Shown here: piece after piece, positions 41,489 to 50,394 of the stretch
Layout of the letters: the number at the start of each line of letters is the position of its first letter
How positions within the stretch are numbered: position 1 is the first letter of the stretch
From: an uncultured Myxococcales bacterium
GTDB taxonomy: Bacteria; Myxococcota_A; UBA9042; DTJE01
Direction: 5' to 3'
NCBI GenBank assembly: GCA_937975765.1
Contig: CALJUR010000002.1
Coordinates: 87,445 to 151,444 of the forward strand
Length of the DNA: 64,000 nt
Program-made: the position numbers and the translations under genes
Notes under the pieces: generated by a model
What the model saw: only the letters and a program-made list of their open reading frames with translations
Told to the model about the DNA's origin: nothing
The model's database searches: none

Positions 41489-44206
41489 ATGGATCGGAAG
41501 CGGTGCGGTGCGGGGATGGGGGCCGGGATGGCGGCTGTCCTGGCGACCCTGGCGATGGCGTTCGCGCCCGTGACGGCGATGGCGCAAAGGGCGGGAGGCG
41601 CCGCCGTGCTGCCGAAGTCGAAGGGACTGCCTCCGCCGGCCGTTCCCGGTATCGGCACCCCGAAGGCCCCCGCCTCGGCTCCGCCCGCCGCGGCGCCGGC
41701 CGCGTCTTCCGCCAGGGCCTCCGGGGGTTCGGTGACGTCCCCGACGGAGAACCTCGACGAGGTGATGACCTTCAAGACCAATTTCGAGAAGGACGTCAAG
41801 TGCGTGCCGCTGCCCTTGAACTCGAAGATCAGCGTGGACTTCGAGGAGGCACCGCTGTACGACGTGGTGAAGTTCATCGCCTGCATCACCCAGCGCAACT
41901 ACCTGATCGCCGCCAACCTGAAGACGGGCAAGAGCATCACGATCCTGTCCACCACCCCCGTGACCGTCTACGAGGCGTACAAGGCGTTCCTGGCCGCCCT
42001 GGACATCAACGGCCTGACCGCGATCCCGGCCGGCAAGTTCTACAAGATCATCGACACCGCCAAGGCCAAGACCGAGCCCGTGCCCCTGTACTCCGCCCGC
42101 GAGGAGGTCCCCGACGAGGACCGCCTGATCACCCGCATCGTGGCGCTGCGCTATATCGACGTGAAGGAACTGGAGCCCATCCTGAACAAGTTCAAGACGG
42201 CCGCCGGAGACATCAGTTCGTACGTGCCCGGCAACAGCCTGATCGTGACGGACCTGGGCCGCAACGTCGTGCGCATGCTGAAGTTCGTCGGCGAACTGGA
42301 CATTCCCACCGGCCGCGAGAAGATCTGGGTCCGCCCCGTGCAGTACGCCAACGCCACGGACATGGCGAACCTGGTGACCAGCCTCTTCGGCGACAAGGCC
42401 GCGAAGGGGACGGGTGGCAAGGGCGGTGCGGCGGGCAAGGCCAAGGGGGGGGCAGCCGCGGCCGCCGCGGCGTCGGGTGGCGACGCCATCGAGGGCCCGT
42501 CCACGCTGTCCAAGGTCATCGCCGACGAGCGCACCAACCAGTTGATCATCGTCGCCACTCCCCCGGCCTACATCAAGATCGACCACCTGCTGCGCCGCAT
42601 GGACATGCCGATCGAGGGCGAGGGCCAGATCCACATCTACTACCTGGAGAACGCCGCGGCGGAGGACGTTGCCTCCACGCTGTCGTCGCTGACCTCCGGC
42701 GCGGGCGCCAAGAAGGCGGCCTCGGCCAAGGGGGGCGCTGGCGGCGGAGGGGCGGCGTCCCTGTTCTCGGGCGAGGTGAAGATCACCGCCCACAAGCCCA
42801 CCAACAGCCTCGTCATCGAGTCCAGCCTGAAGGACTACCTGGCGGTCAAGCGCGTGATCCAGCAACTGGACGTTCGCCGCAAGCAGGTCTACGTCGAGGC
42901 CGTGATCATGGAGATCTCCTCGAACAAGGACCGCAAGATCGGCCTGTCGGCCAGCGGCGGAACGACCTTCAACATCGGCGGCAACAAGGTGCCGCTGATG
43001 CTGGGCATGGGCGGCCTGGGCATTTCGGGCCTGGACATGAGCCAGATGAACAAGGGCGGCCTGGCGGTCGGCCTGACCGGCCCGCTGATCGACGTCAGCA
43101 CCGGCACCACCGGGTCCTCGACGACGTCCGGATCGCTGGCGCTGCCGTCGTACGGCTTCCTGGTGCAGGCGTTCCAGGCCAACTCGGACGTGAACATCCT
43201 GTCCACGCCCCATGTCCTGACCATGGACAACGAGGAGGCCGAGATCGTCGTCGGCAAGACGATCCCGTACCAGGCCTCGTCGATGGGCAGCGGCCTGTCC
43301 AGCCTCGGCAGCCTGCTGGGGACGTCCGGTCTCAGCGGCCTGACCTCCAGCACCGCGACGTCCTCGCTGACGTCCAGCCTGCTGGGCAGCTATGGCGGCT
43401 ATGGCCAGGGCTACGTGCAGCGCATCGACGTCGACCTGACCCTGAAGATCACGCCGCAGATCAGCGAGTCGAACTTCGTCCGCATGAAGATCAGCCTGCA
43501 GAACGACGACGTCGAGTCGCTGGACGCCAGCCTGGGCCCGACCACCTCCAAGCGCAAGGTCTCCAACACCGTCGTGGTGCGCGACCAGCAGCCCGTCATC
43601 ATCGGCGGCCTGATGCGCGACCTGGAGGTCACCGGCGTGGACAAGGTGCCGTTCCTGGGCGACATCCCGGTGCTGGGCGTGCTGTTCCGCAAGACGAACA
43701 CCCGCAACGAGAAGCGGAACCTGCTGATGATCATCACGCCCTACATCATCGAGGACCCGTCGGACCTCAAGCGCATCCACGAGCAGAAGACCGAGGAGAT
43801 GCGCCAGTTCGCCGAGTACATGTCGACCCGCGAGAAGGAGCGGGAGGGCAAGATCGACTTCCGCAAGAAGACCGGCCTGATGGAGGACATCCGCAAGACG
43901 ATGGAGCGGGTCCGGAAGGATCGCGAGATGCTGGAACAGACCCGGTTCGAGGAGGTCGATCGCGTCGGCGCCCCCGAGACCCACGACCTGGAGTACGACC
44001 CCTTCGCGCCGCCCGAGGATGCGGCCCCCGCGACGGGAGAGGAAAGCGGGACCCTGCCGACGCTGCCGGCGAGCGCGGTTCCCGCCGGGGCTGCCCCGGC
44101 AGGCGCCGCGACGCCCGGGGTGACCCTGGAACAGCCGCTTCCGACCGGCATGCCCGCGGGCGAGGGCGGGGGCGAGGTTCCGGCTTCCGAACCGGCGGGC
44201 GAGTGA
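41489..44206 (+). CDS. gspD: Type II secretion secretin GspD
   Basis: Outer-membrane gated channel of the type II system. 905 residues, longer than the usual 650-750. Signal peptide (about 1-31, ending AMAQ). N0 domain from about 100 (VDFEEAPLYDVVKFIACITQRNYL) and N1-N3 domains with VRPVQYANATDMANLV and HKPTNSLVIESSLKDYLAVKRVIQQLD. The secretin core has the signature VPFLGDIPVLGVLFRKT. Extra length comes from Gly/Ala/Lys-rich inserts (about 305-330 and 405-430) and a Pro/Ala-rich tail after about 830. ATG 41489 follows GGCGGAGGGACC. Confidence 0.97.
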   Translation: MDRKRCGAGMGAGMAAVLATLAMAFAPVTAMAQRAGGAAVLPKSKGLPPPAVPGIGTPKAPASAPPAAAPAASSARASGGSVTSPTENLDEVMTFKTNFEKDVKCVPLPLNSKISVDFEEAPLYDVVKFIACITQRNYLIAANLKTGKSITILSTTPVTVYEAYKAFLAALDINGLTAIPAGKFYKIIDTAKAKTEPVPLYSAREEVPDEDRLITRIVALRYIDVKELEPILNKFKTAAGDISSYVPGNSLIVTDLGRNVVRMLKFVGELDIPTGREKIWVRPVQYANATDMANLVTSLFGDKAAKGTGGKGGAAGKAKGGAAAAAAASGGDAIEGPSTLSKVIADERTNQLIIVATPPAYIKIDHLLRRMDMPIEGEGQIHIYYLENAAAEDVASTLSSLTSGAGAKKAASAKGGAGGGGAASLFSGEVKITAHKPTNSLVIESSLKDYLAVKRVIQQLDVRRKQVYVEAVIMEISSNKDRKIGLSASGGTTFNIGGNKVPLMLGMGGLGISGLDMSQMNKGGLAVGLTGPLIDVSTGTTGSSTTSGSLALPSYGFLVQAFQANSDVNILSTPHVLTMDNEEAEIVVGKTIPYQASSMGSGLSSLGSLLGTSGLSGLTSSTATSSLTSSLLGSYGGYGQGYVQRIDVDLTLKITPQISESNFVRMKISLQNDDVESLDASLGPTTSKRKVSNTVVVRDQQPVIIGGLMRDLEVTGVDKVPFLGDIPVLGVLFRKTNTRNEKRNLLMIITPYIIEDPSDLKRIHEQKTEEMRQFAEYMSTREKEREGKIDFRKKTGLMEDIRKTMERVRKDREMLEQTRFEEVDRVGAPETHDLEYDPFAPPEDAAPATGEESGTLPTLPASAVPAGAAPAGAATPGVTLEQPLPTGMPAGEGGGEVPASEPAGE

Positions 44207-44219
44207 GAGGGGGCCGACC

Positions 44220-45950
44220 ATGCCGGACATCGTGACCGTCCCGCGGGGCAACGAGTTCGTGACACGCCTGCTGCTGGACCACCACCTGGTGGACGCGGAG
44301 GCCGTGCGCAAGGCCGAGGAGGCGCGCGCGGCCCGCCCGGACGTCGGGCTGGTGGAGGCCCTGCTGAACCTGGGCCTGATGGACGAGAAGCGGTACCTGG
44401 CCGCGTTCGGCGCGCTGCTGGGGCTGGAGGTCGCCGAGTCGCTGCCCGTGGACGACATCGACCTGGCGTTGATCGCCGACCTGCCGATCACCTGGGCCAA
44501 GCAGTCCTACGTGCTGCCGCTGCGTCGCGAGGGCGACCGGGTGGTGGTGGCGATCTCGAACCCGCTGGGCCTGGCGGTGCTGGACGACCTGCGGGTGATC
44601 CTGAAGGCGCGCGTCCAGCCCCTGCTGGCGCCCCGCGAGGTGGTCTTCGAGGGCATCAACCGGCTGTACGACCGCAAGACGGGCCTGGAAGGCACGGCCG
44701 GCGAGGTCTTCCAGGACGACGACCTGGGCAGCATCGCGCACGAGATCGAGGAGTCGACGAAGGACCTGCTGGACGTCACGGACGAGGCGCCGATCATCCG
44801 GCTGGTCAACAGCGTCCTGTCCCAGGCGGTCAAGGAGCGCGTCTCCGACATCCACATCGAGCCGTTCGAGAAGCACCTGTCGATCCGGTTCCGCAAGGAC
44901 GGCATCCTGCGCGAGGTGCTGCGGCCGCCGAAGCGGTTCCAGGCGTCGATCGCCAGCCGCATCAAGATCATGGGCAACCTGAACATCGCGGAGAAGCGCC
45001 TGCCGCAGGACGGCCGCATCCGTCGCGTGGTGGCCGGCAAGGAGATCGACATCCGCCTCTCCACCGTGCCGACGACCTTCGGCGAGCGCCTGGTCATGCG
45101 CATCCTGGACCGCACGTCCACCATCCTCGAACTGTCCGACCTGGGCCTGGACCCCGAGTTGCACGACCGGATGGAGGATCTGGTCACCCGGCCGCACGGC
45201 ATCATCCTGGTCACCGGCCCGACCGGGTCCGGCAAGACCACGACGCTGTATGCCTGCCTGGTGCGCATCAACACGCCCGACAAGAACATCCTGACCGTCG
45301 AGGATCCGGTCGAGTACCAGATCACCGGCATCGGCCAGATGCAGGTGAACCCGAAGATCGACTTCACCTTCGCGAACGGCCTGCGCGCCATCCTGCGCCA
45401 GGACCCGGACGTCGTGCTGATCGGCGAGATCCGCGACAAGGAAACCGCCGAGATCGCTGTGCAGGCGTCGCTGACCGGCCACCTGGTCTTTTCCACCCTG
45501 CACACCAACGATTCGGCGTCGGCCTTCACGCGCCTGGTCGACATGGGCGTCGAGCCGTTCCTGATCGCGTCGTCGGTGCTGGCGATGGTGGCCCAGCGGC
45601 TGGTGCGCGTGGTGTGCCGCGAGTGCCGCGTGCCCTACACGCCGTCGCCGGGCGAACTGGAGACGCTGGGCCTGTCGCGCGTCGAGCCGGGCGACACTTT
45701 CTACCGGGCGGCGGGATGCCCGGCGTGCCAGGGCTCGGGGTACTCGGGCCGGCAGGCGATCTACGAACTGCTGCAGGTCAACGACGCCGTGCGCGAGGCC
45801 GTCATGCGCAACGCCGACGCGGGGCAGATCAAGAAGATCTCGCTGGCGAGCGGGATGCGGACGCTGCGCGGGGACGGGGTGCTGAAGATCCGTCGCGGCA
45901 TCACGACCGCCGAGGAAGTGATGCGGGTGACGCAGGGGGACGTCGACTGA
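44220..45950 (+). CDS. gspE: Type II secretion ATPase GspE
   Basis: Cytoplasmic hexameric ATPase that drives pseudopilus assembly. 576 residues. N1E-type domain at the start; Walker A TGPTGSGKTTTLYACL (about 331-346), Asp box TVEDPVEY, Walker B DPDVVLIGEIRDKETAEIA, and His box LTGHLVFSTLHTNDS. A four-Cys zinc-binding domain is present (CRECRVPY and CPACQGSGYSG), as in canonical GspE/PilB. ATG 44220 lies 13 nt after gspD. Two hairpin elements separate it from gspF. Confidence 0.97.
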   Translation: MPDIVTVPRGNEFVTRLLLDHHLVDAEAVRKAEEARAARPDVGLVEALLNLGLMDEKRYLAAFGALLGLEVAESLPVDDIDLALIADLPITWAKQSYVLPLRREGDRVVVAISNPLGLAVLDDLRVILKARVQPLLAPREVVFEGINRLYDRKTGLEGTAGEVFQDDDLGSIAHEIEESTKDLLDVTDEAPIIRLVNSVLSQAVKERVSDIHIEPFEKHLSIRFRKDGILREVLRPPKRFQASIASRIKIMGNLNIAEKRLPQDGRIRRVVAGKEIDIRLSTVPTTFGERLVMRILDRTSTILELSDLGLDPELHDRMEDLVTRPHGIILVTGPTGSGKTTTLYACLVRINTPDKNILTVEDPVEYQITGIGQMQVNPKIDFTFANGLRAILRQDPDVVLIGEIRDKETAEIAVQASLTGHLVFSTLHTNDSASAFTRLVDMGVEPFLIASSVLAMVAQRLVRVVCRECRVPYTPSPGELETLGLSRVEPGDTFYRAAGCPACQGSGYSGRQAIYELLQVNDAVREAVMRNADAGQIKKISLASGMRTLRGDGVLKIRRGITTAEEVMRVTQGDVD

Positions 45951-45953
45951 CCT

Positions 45954-45980
45954 TGTAGGGCGGGGGCCCCGTCCCCCGCC
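45954..45980 (+). repeat. GC-rich hairpin element in the gspE/gspF junction, first copy
   Basis: TGTAGGGCGGGGGCCCC then GTCCCCCGCC, starting 4 bp after the gspE stop. Confidence 0.85.
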
Positions 45981-45982
45981 AT

Positions 45983-46009
45983 CGTAGGTGGGGGGCCCCG
46001 TCCCCCGCC
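45983..46009 (+). repeat. GC-rich hairpin element in the gspE/gspF junction, second copy
   Basis: CGTAGGTGGGGGGCCCC then GTCCCCCGCC, tandem with the first copy and ending 11 bp before the gspF ATG, so the mRNA hairpin would sit next to the gspF start. Confidence 0.85.
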
Positions 46010-46020
46010 ATGGAGACCGG

Positions 46021-47328
46021 ATGCCGCTGTTCGAGTACAAGGCGTTCACCGCGAAGGGGAAGGCTGCGTCGGGCATGCTGGAGGCCGACGGGCCGGCCGA
46101 ACTGCGCGCGAAGCTGGCGAAGGACGGCCTGTTCCTGACGGGATTCGCCGAGGCGGGGGCCAAGGCCGGGGCGAAGGGCGCGTCGGGCAAGGGCGCGGCC
46201 GGCAAGGCCGGTGCGAAGGCGGGGGCGCCGGCCGGCCAGGGCGGCGGCATCCTGGCGCGCGAGGTGGACCTCCGGCAGTTCTTCGAGCGGGTCCGGCCGG
46301 CCGACATCGCGGTGATGACCCGGCAGTTCGGCACGCTGCTGAAGGCCGGCATCCCGATGACCGAGGCGTTGAGCGCGCTGGTCGAGCAGCAGGAGCGGCC
46401 GCGCCTGCGTGCGATCCTCAGCCAGGTGCGCGAGAAGGTGCGCGAGGGCGGGGCGCTGGGCGACGCGCTGGCCGAACACCCCAAGGTCTTCTCCAACCTG
46501 TACGTGAACATGGTGCGCGTCGGCGAGGCGTCGGGCACGCTGGACATCGTGCTGCAGCGCCTGGCGGACTTCCTGGAGTCCAGCGTCCGGCTGCGGTCGA
46601 AGGTGACCGCCGCGATGATCTACCCGGCCCTGATGTTCGGCGTGGCGATCCTGCTGATCTCGATGATGATGGTGTTCGTCATCCCGCGCATGGTGGACCT
46701 GTTCAAGGACATGGGCGGCGAACTGCCCCTGCTGACGCGCATCCTGATCGCGGTCAGCAACTTCTTCACGCAGACCTGGTACATCGCGCTGCCGCTGATC
46801 GCCGGCGCGATCTGGTACTTCCGCCGGTGGCGGCGCACCGAGGCCGGCCACGAGAAGTGGGACCGGTTCACGCTGCGCGTGCCGATCTTCGGCCCGGTGG
46901 TGCGGCTGGTGGCGGTGTCGCGGTTCGCGCGCACGCTGGCCACGCTGCTGACGTCCAGCGTGCCGGTGCTGTCGTCGCTGGAGATCGTGAAGACCATCGT
47001 CAACAACGTCATCCTGGCCCGGGCCATCGAGGAGGCCAAGCTGGCGGTGCGCGAGGGCGAGAGCCTGGCGGGTCCTCTGCAGAAGAGCGGCCTGTTCCCC
47101 CCCATGATGACCCACATGATCGCCATCGGGGAGAAGACCGGCCAGCTGGAGGAGATGCTGGGGAACGTGGCCGACGCGTACGACGCCGAGGTGGACGCGC
47201 GCGTGACCACGCTGACCGCGGTGCTGGAGCCCGTGATGATCGTCGGCATGGGCATCATGGTCGCGTTCCTGGTGTTCGCGGTCCTGATGCCGATGCTGAA
47301 GATGAACGAGGTGATCTCGGGGTCGTGA
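46021..47328 (+). CDS. gspF: Type II secretion platform protein GspF
   Basis: Polytopic inner-membrane protein that couples GspE to pseudopilin extrusion. 435 residues. Starts MPLFEYKAFTAKGKAASG as is typical. Two GspF repeats are present: TRQFGTLLKAGIPMTEALSAL with MVRVGEASGTLDIVLQRLADFLE, and FARTLATLLTSSVPVLSSLEIVK with MIAIGEKTGQLEEMLGNVADAYD. There are three membrane helices. A low-complexity Gly/Ala/Lys insert of about 35 residues (about 42-76) lies after the first strand region and is not usual. ATG 46021 is chosen by homology; the ATG at 46010 is out of frame. Confidence 0.95.
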   Translation: MPLFEYKAFTAKGKAASGMLEADGPAELRAKLAKDGLFLTGFAEAGAKAGAKGASGKGAAGKAGAKAGAPAGQGGGILAREVDLRQFFERVRPADIAVMTRQFGTLLKAGIPMTEALSALVEQQERPRLRAILSQVREKVREGGALGDALAEHPKVFSNLYVNMVRVGEASGTLDIVLQRLADFLESSVRLRSKVTAAMIYPALMFGVAILLISMMMVFVIPRMVDLFKDMGGELPLLTRILIAVSNFFTQTWYIALPLIAGAIWYFRRWRRTEAGHEKWDRFTLRVPIFGPVVRLVAVSRFARTLATLLTSSVPVLSSLEIVKTIVNNVILARAIEEAKLAVREGESLAGPLQKSGLFPPMMTHMIAIGEKTGQLEEMLGNVADAYDAEVDARVTTLTAVLEPVMIVGMGIMVAFLVFAVLMPMLKMNEVISGS

Positions 47329-47355
47329 CGTAGGGCGGGGGCCCTGTCCCCCGCC
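47329..47355 (+). repeat. GC-rich hairpin element in the gspF/gspG junction, first copy
   Basis: CGTAGGGCGGGGGCCC then TGTCCCCCGCC, beginning immediately after the gspF TGA. Confidence 0.85.
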
Positions 47356-47358
47356 ATC

Positions 47359-47384
47359 GCAGGCGTGGGGCCCTGTCCCCCGCC
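47359..47384 (+). repeat. GC-rich hairpin element in the gspF/gspG junction, second copy
   Basis: GCAGGCGTGGGGCCC then TGTCCCCCGCC, a diverged tandem copy directly before the gspG ribosome site. Confidence 0.75.
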
Positions 47385-47399
47385 GCCGGGAGGTGGATG

Positions 47400-47810
47400 A
47401 TGCGTTTCACTCGTTCCCTGGCCGTCCGGAAGGCGTCCGTCCAGGCAGCGCGCGGCATGACGCTGCTGGAGATCATGGTCGTCATCGCGATCATCGGCAT
47501 CGTGATGACGTCCATCGGCGTCGGCGTCGTCGGCTACCTGAACAAGGCCAAGGTCAGCAGCTGCAAGTCCCAGCTGGCCAACATCGCCAACGCCGTGCAG
47601 ATGTACGCGCTGGACGGCGACTACCCGTCCACCCTGCAGGTGCTGACGGAGGGCGCCGGCGCGCCGCTGAAGCCCAAGCAGTTGAAGGACCCGTGGGGCC
47701 AGGACTTCGCCTATGCCTACCCCGCGCAGGACAAGAGCCGCGAGTTCGACCTGTGCAGCAAGGGGCCGGACAAGCGCGAGGGTTCCGAGGACGACATCTG
47801 CCACGAGTAG
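47400..47810 (+). CDS. gspG: Type II secretion major pseudopilin GspG
   Basis: Main subunit of the pseudopilus. 136 residues. A long leader of about 19 residues ends in the prepilin peptidase site RG/MTLLEIMVVIAIIGI (Met at +1 instead of Phe, Glu at +5). The C-terminal part has the usual LDGDYPSTLQVLTE and PKQLKDPWGQDFAYAYP motifs and a calcium-loop region rich in Asp (KGPDKREGSEDD). Two adjacent ATGs exist; the second (47400) has better spacing (6 nt) from GGAGG. Hairpin repeats upstream may allow gspG to be expressed at a different level from gspE and gspF. Confidence 0.95.
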   Translation: MRFTRSLAVRKASVQAARGMTLLEIMVVIAIIGIVMTSIGVGVVGYLNKAKVSSCKSQLANIANAVQMYALDGDYPSTLQVLTEGAGAPLKPKQLKDPWGQDFAYAYPAQDKSREFDLCSKGPDKREGSEDDICHE

Positions 47811-47819
47811 GGTTGCGCG

Positions 47820-48656
47820 ATGGCGGGCCGGTGGCCAGGACGGGGACGGGGCTTGCGCCGGGGGCGCGTCGGGCGCCGGCCTGCGTGCGGTCCCCGGTCC
47901 CGCGGTGACGCCGGCTACACGCTGATCGAACTGTCGGCGGTGCTGGCCGTGGCCATCCTGCTGATCGTGGCCGGGATCGGCACGCTGCGCTCGGTCCGCA
48001 AGGCCGATATCAGCACGGCGGCCGGGCGCATGACCTCCGCGGTGCGCTACCTGTACGACCTGTCGGTGGTCACGAACCGGCCCTACCGGCTGGTGATCGA
48101 CCTGGCGTCGAACGCCTACTGGGGCGAGCCGGCCGACCCGGCCTCGGGGTGCGGCGGCGCGGCGCTGCTGCCCTCGGAGGAGGAGCGGCGGTACGGGGAG
48201 GACCGGCCGGAGGAGGAAGGCGCGAGGGGCGGCACGGCCGGGGGCGCGTCGTCCGGGTCGCCCCTGGCGGCTGCCCTGTCGCAGCCGGAAGGCATCGCGA
48301 TGCTGCTGCAGGGGGCTTCCGCGACCGCGTCCCGCCGGCCCGCCGACAGGCTGCCGCTGGCCGGTTCGGGCGGGGAGGGCGCGACCGGCGCGAAGCCTGC
48401 CCGCGAGCGTCTGCTGGAGCGGTTCTCGCTGCCGAAGGGCGTGACCTTCCCGAGGGTGATGACCGGCCACCAGGACGAGCCGACCGAGGAGGGGAAGGCG
48501 GAGGTCTACTTCTTCCCCAGCGGCTACGTCGAGCCCGCCTACATCTACATGGAGCGGGACGACGAGATCTACACGATCGAGACGGTGCCCCTGAAGGGCG
48601 CGGCCGTCGTGCACCGCGAGGAACTGGATCCCCGGGACCTGCTGGACGAGTCCTGA
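47820..48656 (+). CDS. gspH: Type II secretion minor pseudopilin GspH
   Basis: 278 residues, longer than typical GspH (about 170-190). Arg-rich leader of about 32 residues, then the prepilin site DAG/YTLIELSAVLAVAILLIVAG. The pseudopilin helix is followed by VRYLYDLSVVTNRPYRLVIDL, typical of GspH. A low-complexity Gly/Ala/Glu insertion (about 105-190) splits the globular domain, which resumes at RFSLPKGVTFPRV and VYFFPSGYVEPAYIY. ATG 47820 has a weak ribosome site and lies 9 nt after gspG. Confidence 0.85.
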   Translation: MAGRWPGRGRGLRRGRVGRRPACGPRSRGDAGYTLIELSAVLAVAILLIVAGIGTLRSVRKADISTAAGRMTSAVRYLYDLSVVTNRPYRLVIDLASNAYWGEPADPASGCGGAALLPSEEERRYGEDRPEEEGARGGTAGGASSGSPLAAALSQPEGIAMLLQGASATASRRPADRLPLAGSGGEGATGAKPARERLLERFSLPKGVTFPRVMTGHQDEPTEEGKAEVYFFPSGYVEPAYIYMERDDEIYTIETVPLKGAAVVHREELDPRDLLDES

Positions 48657-48686
48657 CCGCGGGAAGGCGGGACAGGGAGGCGATCG

Positions 48687-49610
48687 ATGCGCCGGGCGAC
48701 CGAACGCGGCTTCACGCTGCTGGAGGTCATGATTGCCCTGCTGATCCTGGCGATGGCGCTGGGGGCGATCACGTACGCCAACTCGGCGGCCACCACGCAC
48801 GTCGCCCGGATCACCCGCATGACGACCGCGGCGTTCCTGGTCGAGGGCGTGGTCAACGACATCCACGCCTACTACGTCCGCAAGGGCTTCCCGACGAACA
48901 GCCAGGAGGACAAGGAGTGCGAACTGCCGCGCGACTTCGCCGACACCTTCTCGTGCCGCTATGACCTGAAGGCCCTGAACCTGACGCCGGAACAGGTCAG
49001 CGAGATGGCGAACGGGGCGATGCAGCGGCTGATGGGACAGGCGGGGGGTGAGGCCGGCGGCGCGACCAGTTCTCTGTCCGCCTCCGGGAAGGTGGGGAAC
49101 GTCGGGGCGGGCGGGCTGACGTCGCTGCTGGGCAGCGGGGCCGGGGTGGACCTCGCGCAGGCGGGGGCCGCGCTGGGCGCGACGGGCATGGACGTGTCGC
49201 GGATGCAGTTGCTGGCGCCGCTGTTCGGACCGGCCGGGCCGGAACTGATGACCCTGTGCAACATCAACATCAGCCAGGTGGCGATGGGCGCGGGGATGCT
49301 GATGAGCTTCCTGCCGCGCATCATCGACGAGGTGGCCAAGCGCACGCGCCAGTTGACGGTCCGGCTGTCATGGCGGGACGGCCCGCGGGGGGGGCGCGAA
49401 CTGCAGGTGCAGACGTTCGTGGTGTCGCTGCCCGAGGAGGAGGTCGCCCAGATGCGCGAGGCCGAGCGCCAGCGCGACGTGCAGGAGGCGATCCAGTCCA
49501 CCGCGCCGACCGGCAGCGCTGCTGGGGGGGGCACCGGCACGACCACCCCGACGACCTCGACGAACCGGAACACCGGCATCCAGACCACCACGACGGGAGG
49601 CTCGAAGTGA
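48687..49610 (+). CDS. gspI: Type II secretion minor pseudopilin GspI, enlarged
   Basis: 307 residues against about 120-130 in most species. Short leader and prepilin site ERG/FTLLEVMIALLILAMALGAI. The core pseudopilin region is interrupted by a long Gly/Ala/Ser/Met-rich stretch (about 110-190), then RTRQLTVRLSWRDGPRGGRELQVQTFVVS completes the domain. A Thr/Gly-rich tail follows (TGTTTPTTSTN). The call rests on order and the N-terminal helix. ATG 48687 follows GGGACAGGGAGG. Its TGA overlaps the GTG start of gspJ. Confidence 0.85.
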   Translation: MRRATERGFTLLEVMIALLILAMALGAITYANSAATTHVARITRMTTAAFLVEGVVNDIHAYYVRKGFPTNSQEDKECELPRDFADTFSCRYDLKALNLTPEQVSEMANGAMQRLMGQAGGEAGGATSSLSASGKVGNVGAGGLTSLLGSGAGVDLAQAGAALGATGMDVSRMQLLAPLFGPAGPELMTLCNINISQVAMGAGMLMSFLPRIIDEVAKRTRQLTVRLSWRDGPRGGRELQVQTFVVSLPEEEVAQMREAERQRDVQEAIQSTAPTGSAAGGGTGTTTPTTSTNRNTGIQTTTTGGSK

Positions 49611-50383
49611 CGGGCCGCCGGCAGGTCTGGGGGGGCGGGACGGGGCGCAGGGCCGCAACGGGCTTCACGCTGCTGGAGGTGCTGGTCGCGGTCGGCCTGC
49701 TGGGGATCGTGTCGCTGCTGATGTACGAGTCGATCGTGCTGACGTTCAAGACGCGGGACCAGATCGCGCGGATCGAGGAACTGAACCACTCGGCCCGCGT
49801 GGCCCTGCGGAAGATCGTGACGGACGTGTCGATGGCGTACCTGTCGAACCACGTGAACCGCGACGAGCCGGCTTCCACGACGCTGTTCTTCGGGTCCGAG
49901 GACACGCTGCTGTTCAGCTACCTGGGCCACGAGAGGAGGCGGCGCGGGGCGCGCGAATCGGACCAGGGCGCGGTGGAGTACCGGCTGGGGCGGGACGACG
50001 AGGGGAGGACCATCGAGCGGCGCGAGAAGTCGATCCCCGACACCGAGCCGGAGCGGGGGGGGACGAAGGAGACGCTGGTCAGCGGGGTGAAGGAGTTCCG
50101 CCTGCAATACTGGGACGACAAGCAGGAGGAATGGAAGAACGAGTGGCGGGCCGAGATGGAGGAGGCCGTCAAGGAGGGGAAGGCCGGCGAGACGGGCAAG
50201 TACTCGCAGGTGCTGACCCCCGTGGGATCGGCCATGTACAAGGCCAGCCAGGAGCGGGAACTGGAGGCGTTCCGGCTGCCGGAACGGGTGTACGTGCGGC
50301 TGGTGCTGGTGGACCGCGACGGCCTGGAGTACGCGTTCGAGACGCAGGCGCGGATCCACATGAGGGCCCCGTTGAACTTCTAG
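49607..50383 (+). CDS. gspJ: Type II secretion minor pseudopilin GspJ
   Basis: 258 residues. Prepilin site ATG/FTLLEVLVAVGLLGIVSLLMYESI after a leader of about 18 residues. DISMAYLSNH-like region (VSMAYLSNHVNRDE), VEYRLGRDDEG and VSGVKEFRLQYWDDKQEEW match the GspJ plan. GTG 49607 overlaps the gspI stop (GTGA) and follows GGGAGGCTCGAA; no better ATG is available. The minor pseudopilins H-I-J-K are expected to form the pseudopilus tip. Confidence 0.9.
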   Translation: MTGRRQVWGGGTGRRAATGFTLLEVLVAVGLLGIVSLLMYESIVLTFKTRDQIARIEELNHSARVALRKIVTDVSMAYLSNHVNRDEPASTTLFFGSEDTLLFSYLGHERRRRGARESDQGAVEYRLGRDDEGRTIERREKSIPDTEPERGGTKETLVSGVKEFRLQYWDDKQEEWKNEWRAEMEEAVKEGKAGETGKYSQVLTPVGSAMYKASQERELEAFRLPERVYVRLVLVDRDGLEYAFETQARIHMRAPLNF

Positions 50384-50394
50384 GAGGGCGGGTC

